Shown piece after piece: positions 59,205 through 60,554 of a stretch of 60,554 bases of DNA. Made by a program: the position numbers and the translations under genes. Below the pieces are notes generated by a model that worked only from the letters and a program-made list of their open reading frames with translations, was not told the DNA's origin and searched no databases. The DNA comes from Phoronis australis (lineage: Eukaryota; Phoronida; Phoronidae), in NCBI GenBank assembly GCA_002633005.1, contig NMRA01000359.1, positions 401,438-461,991 of the forward strand, written 5' to 3'. Numbering within the stretch: the stretch's first letter is position 1; every line of letters starts with the position of its first letter.

Positions 59205-60554
59205 CTCGTGAGATTGAAGTGTTAGAGAAGGAACGGGACAATGTCAACGAGCCAATCCAGGCGGAAGTGACGTATGTCACGCACATGCGTTCTGTGAAGA
59301 AGGATTTCCTTTCTTTACTTCCTTCTCAAGTTATTCTTTGGCAGAGAATTTCTCGAATTCAAGAACTGCGACAGCGGCCTTGGACTAATGTTGACATATG
59401 CCTAATTTATTATAATTTGTGCTTAGAATGAGCTTACAGGAAAACACTGCTCTTTTGACGGCCAAATTTTGCGAAGAGCGCGTTTTTAAAGGCCTATGGT
59501 CCGAGTTATAGAAGAAAAAACCTCTTAACGCCGTTTAAGCCGGTTTTTTGATGTGACATGGAGTTCAAAAAGTTATTAACTTTCAACTTGTGCAAAAAGT
59601 TTGAAAAAAATCGTTGTAAATACTACAAACGAATGAAATGTTTACAAAGAATTTAGTATCCCGACCGCTAAATAGATTATAAACATTACAACAACGCATG
59701 CGCAGCCACAGATCTAGAGGTCAACAGAATTTATACAAATGGCGGGGAGAGGTAGATCTATGAAGTGTACGTCCGAAGGCGAAACGCAGTCGTCCTGCTC
59801 TACGAGATTCAGAAAAAGACGTGTTAGCCAGTACAAAAAGCGGCATTACCAACAAACCTTGTACCTGTAATCGACTCGTTCGATAGGTGAGAAACAATGA
59901 GGACAAGACTGAATGTTCGAACTCGTGAAGGTTTTACATTACAACAAATGAACAATACCAGGCTTTGGATGGACAAGTATAAGTCAGTAAGGGTGCTGTT
60001 TGTGAAATGTTCAATGACTCGTATACACGTTTAGAGCATTCACTGATGGGTGACTGATCTCAGTCAGCATACATCGGGCCCGAATCATTTTGAAGAGCCT
60101 CAATTCGATTGGCCTTGGTACAAAGCTGTATAATATACAGTCATCATACAGCTAGCTGGCTGGCTACAATTCAATCAGCTGTTCAGTTTTTGTTCTAATA
60201 CTACTCTAATACTACTAGTACTAGTAGTAGTACTGATTCACGCTGACCCGGACTAGTTACACCATGTTAGTGTTTTAACATGTAAACGGTTAAAACTGAT
60301 AAGGCCCTTTCATTCTAACGTCGACATGGCGATGTTTTGGGGAGTTGCAGTCAGTATGGATGGTTAACTACAGTCCTGAATCGAAGTTAACTGTGCCAGT
60401 TGACTTCACAGTAGACAAGCGGAGCGTCGATGCTGTGGTGTACGGTAGTATGAATGATTAACTTTGGTTACATCGAAAAAGTTATTGTCAGGGGCCACTG
60501 CTATCATCAACAATTACAGGGTAATGTCGTCGCTAAAAGCTGCTCATATTTTGC
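59205..60554. other. 5' flank of gene D, no gene seen
   Basis: Should hold the promoter of gene D. A short (ACT)n palindromic stretch lies near 60205-60235. No TATA box could be assigned with confidence. Confidence 0.4.

Overview
This is animal DNA: spliced genes with GT/AG introns, strong Kozak starts, dinucleotide microsatellites, non-LTR and Penelope-like retroelement relics, and many short inverted-repeat transposons. The gene content (a tandem CARD-NACHT family, and a TIR protein joined to a Schlafen-type AlbA_2 domain) fits the expanded innate-immune repertoires of invertebrates such as cephalochordates, hemichordates, echinoderms or lophotrochozoans. I cannot fix the species from sequence alone.

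Layout. 1-2094 holds a tRNA-derived SINE head and a possible first exon of a minus-strand gene that leaves the window. 2095-18530 (unit A) and 18531-31265 (unit B) are two copies of one tandem segmental duplication. Each carries a complete three-exon CARD-NACHT gene with identical exon structure (A 8087-15934, 813 aa; B 24592-29982, 814 aa). Unit A was later enlarged by insertions. These include a 502-bp element with 10-bp target duplications, about 1.8 kb in intron 1, and about 1.36 kb downstream of the gene holding two unusual repeat arrays. 31266-39600 is a transposon-rich spacer. 39674-45225 is a third, more diverged CARD-NACHT gene (C, 801 aa). 45226-51729 is another repeat-rich spacer. 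On the minus strand, 59204-51730 is a three-exon gene (D, 415 aa) whose exons join in frame to give a short acidic leader, a TIR domain and a Schlafen AlbA_2 domain. Its second intron holds a dead Penelope-like element.

How the genes may work together (inference). The CARD-NACHT proteins have a nucleotide-binding oligomerisation module behind a CARD signalling domain. In place of recognisable leucine-rich repeats they end in an unrecognised ~300-residue region. Gene D couples a TIR signalling/assembly domain to a fold that acts as a tRNA/rRNA nuclease in some Schlafens. The locus reads as an innate-immune cluster that is still duplicating and recombining. The TIR-AlbA_2 protein is the best candidate for an undescribed system.
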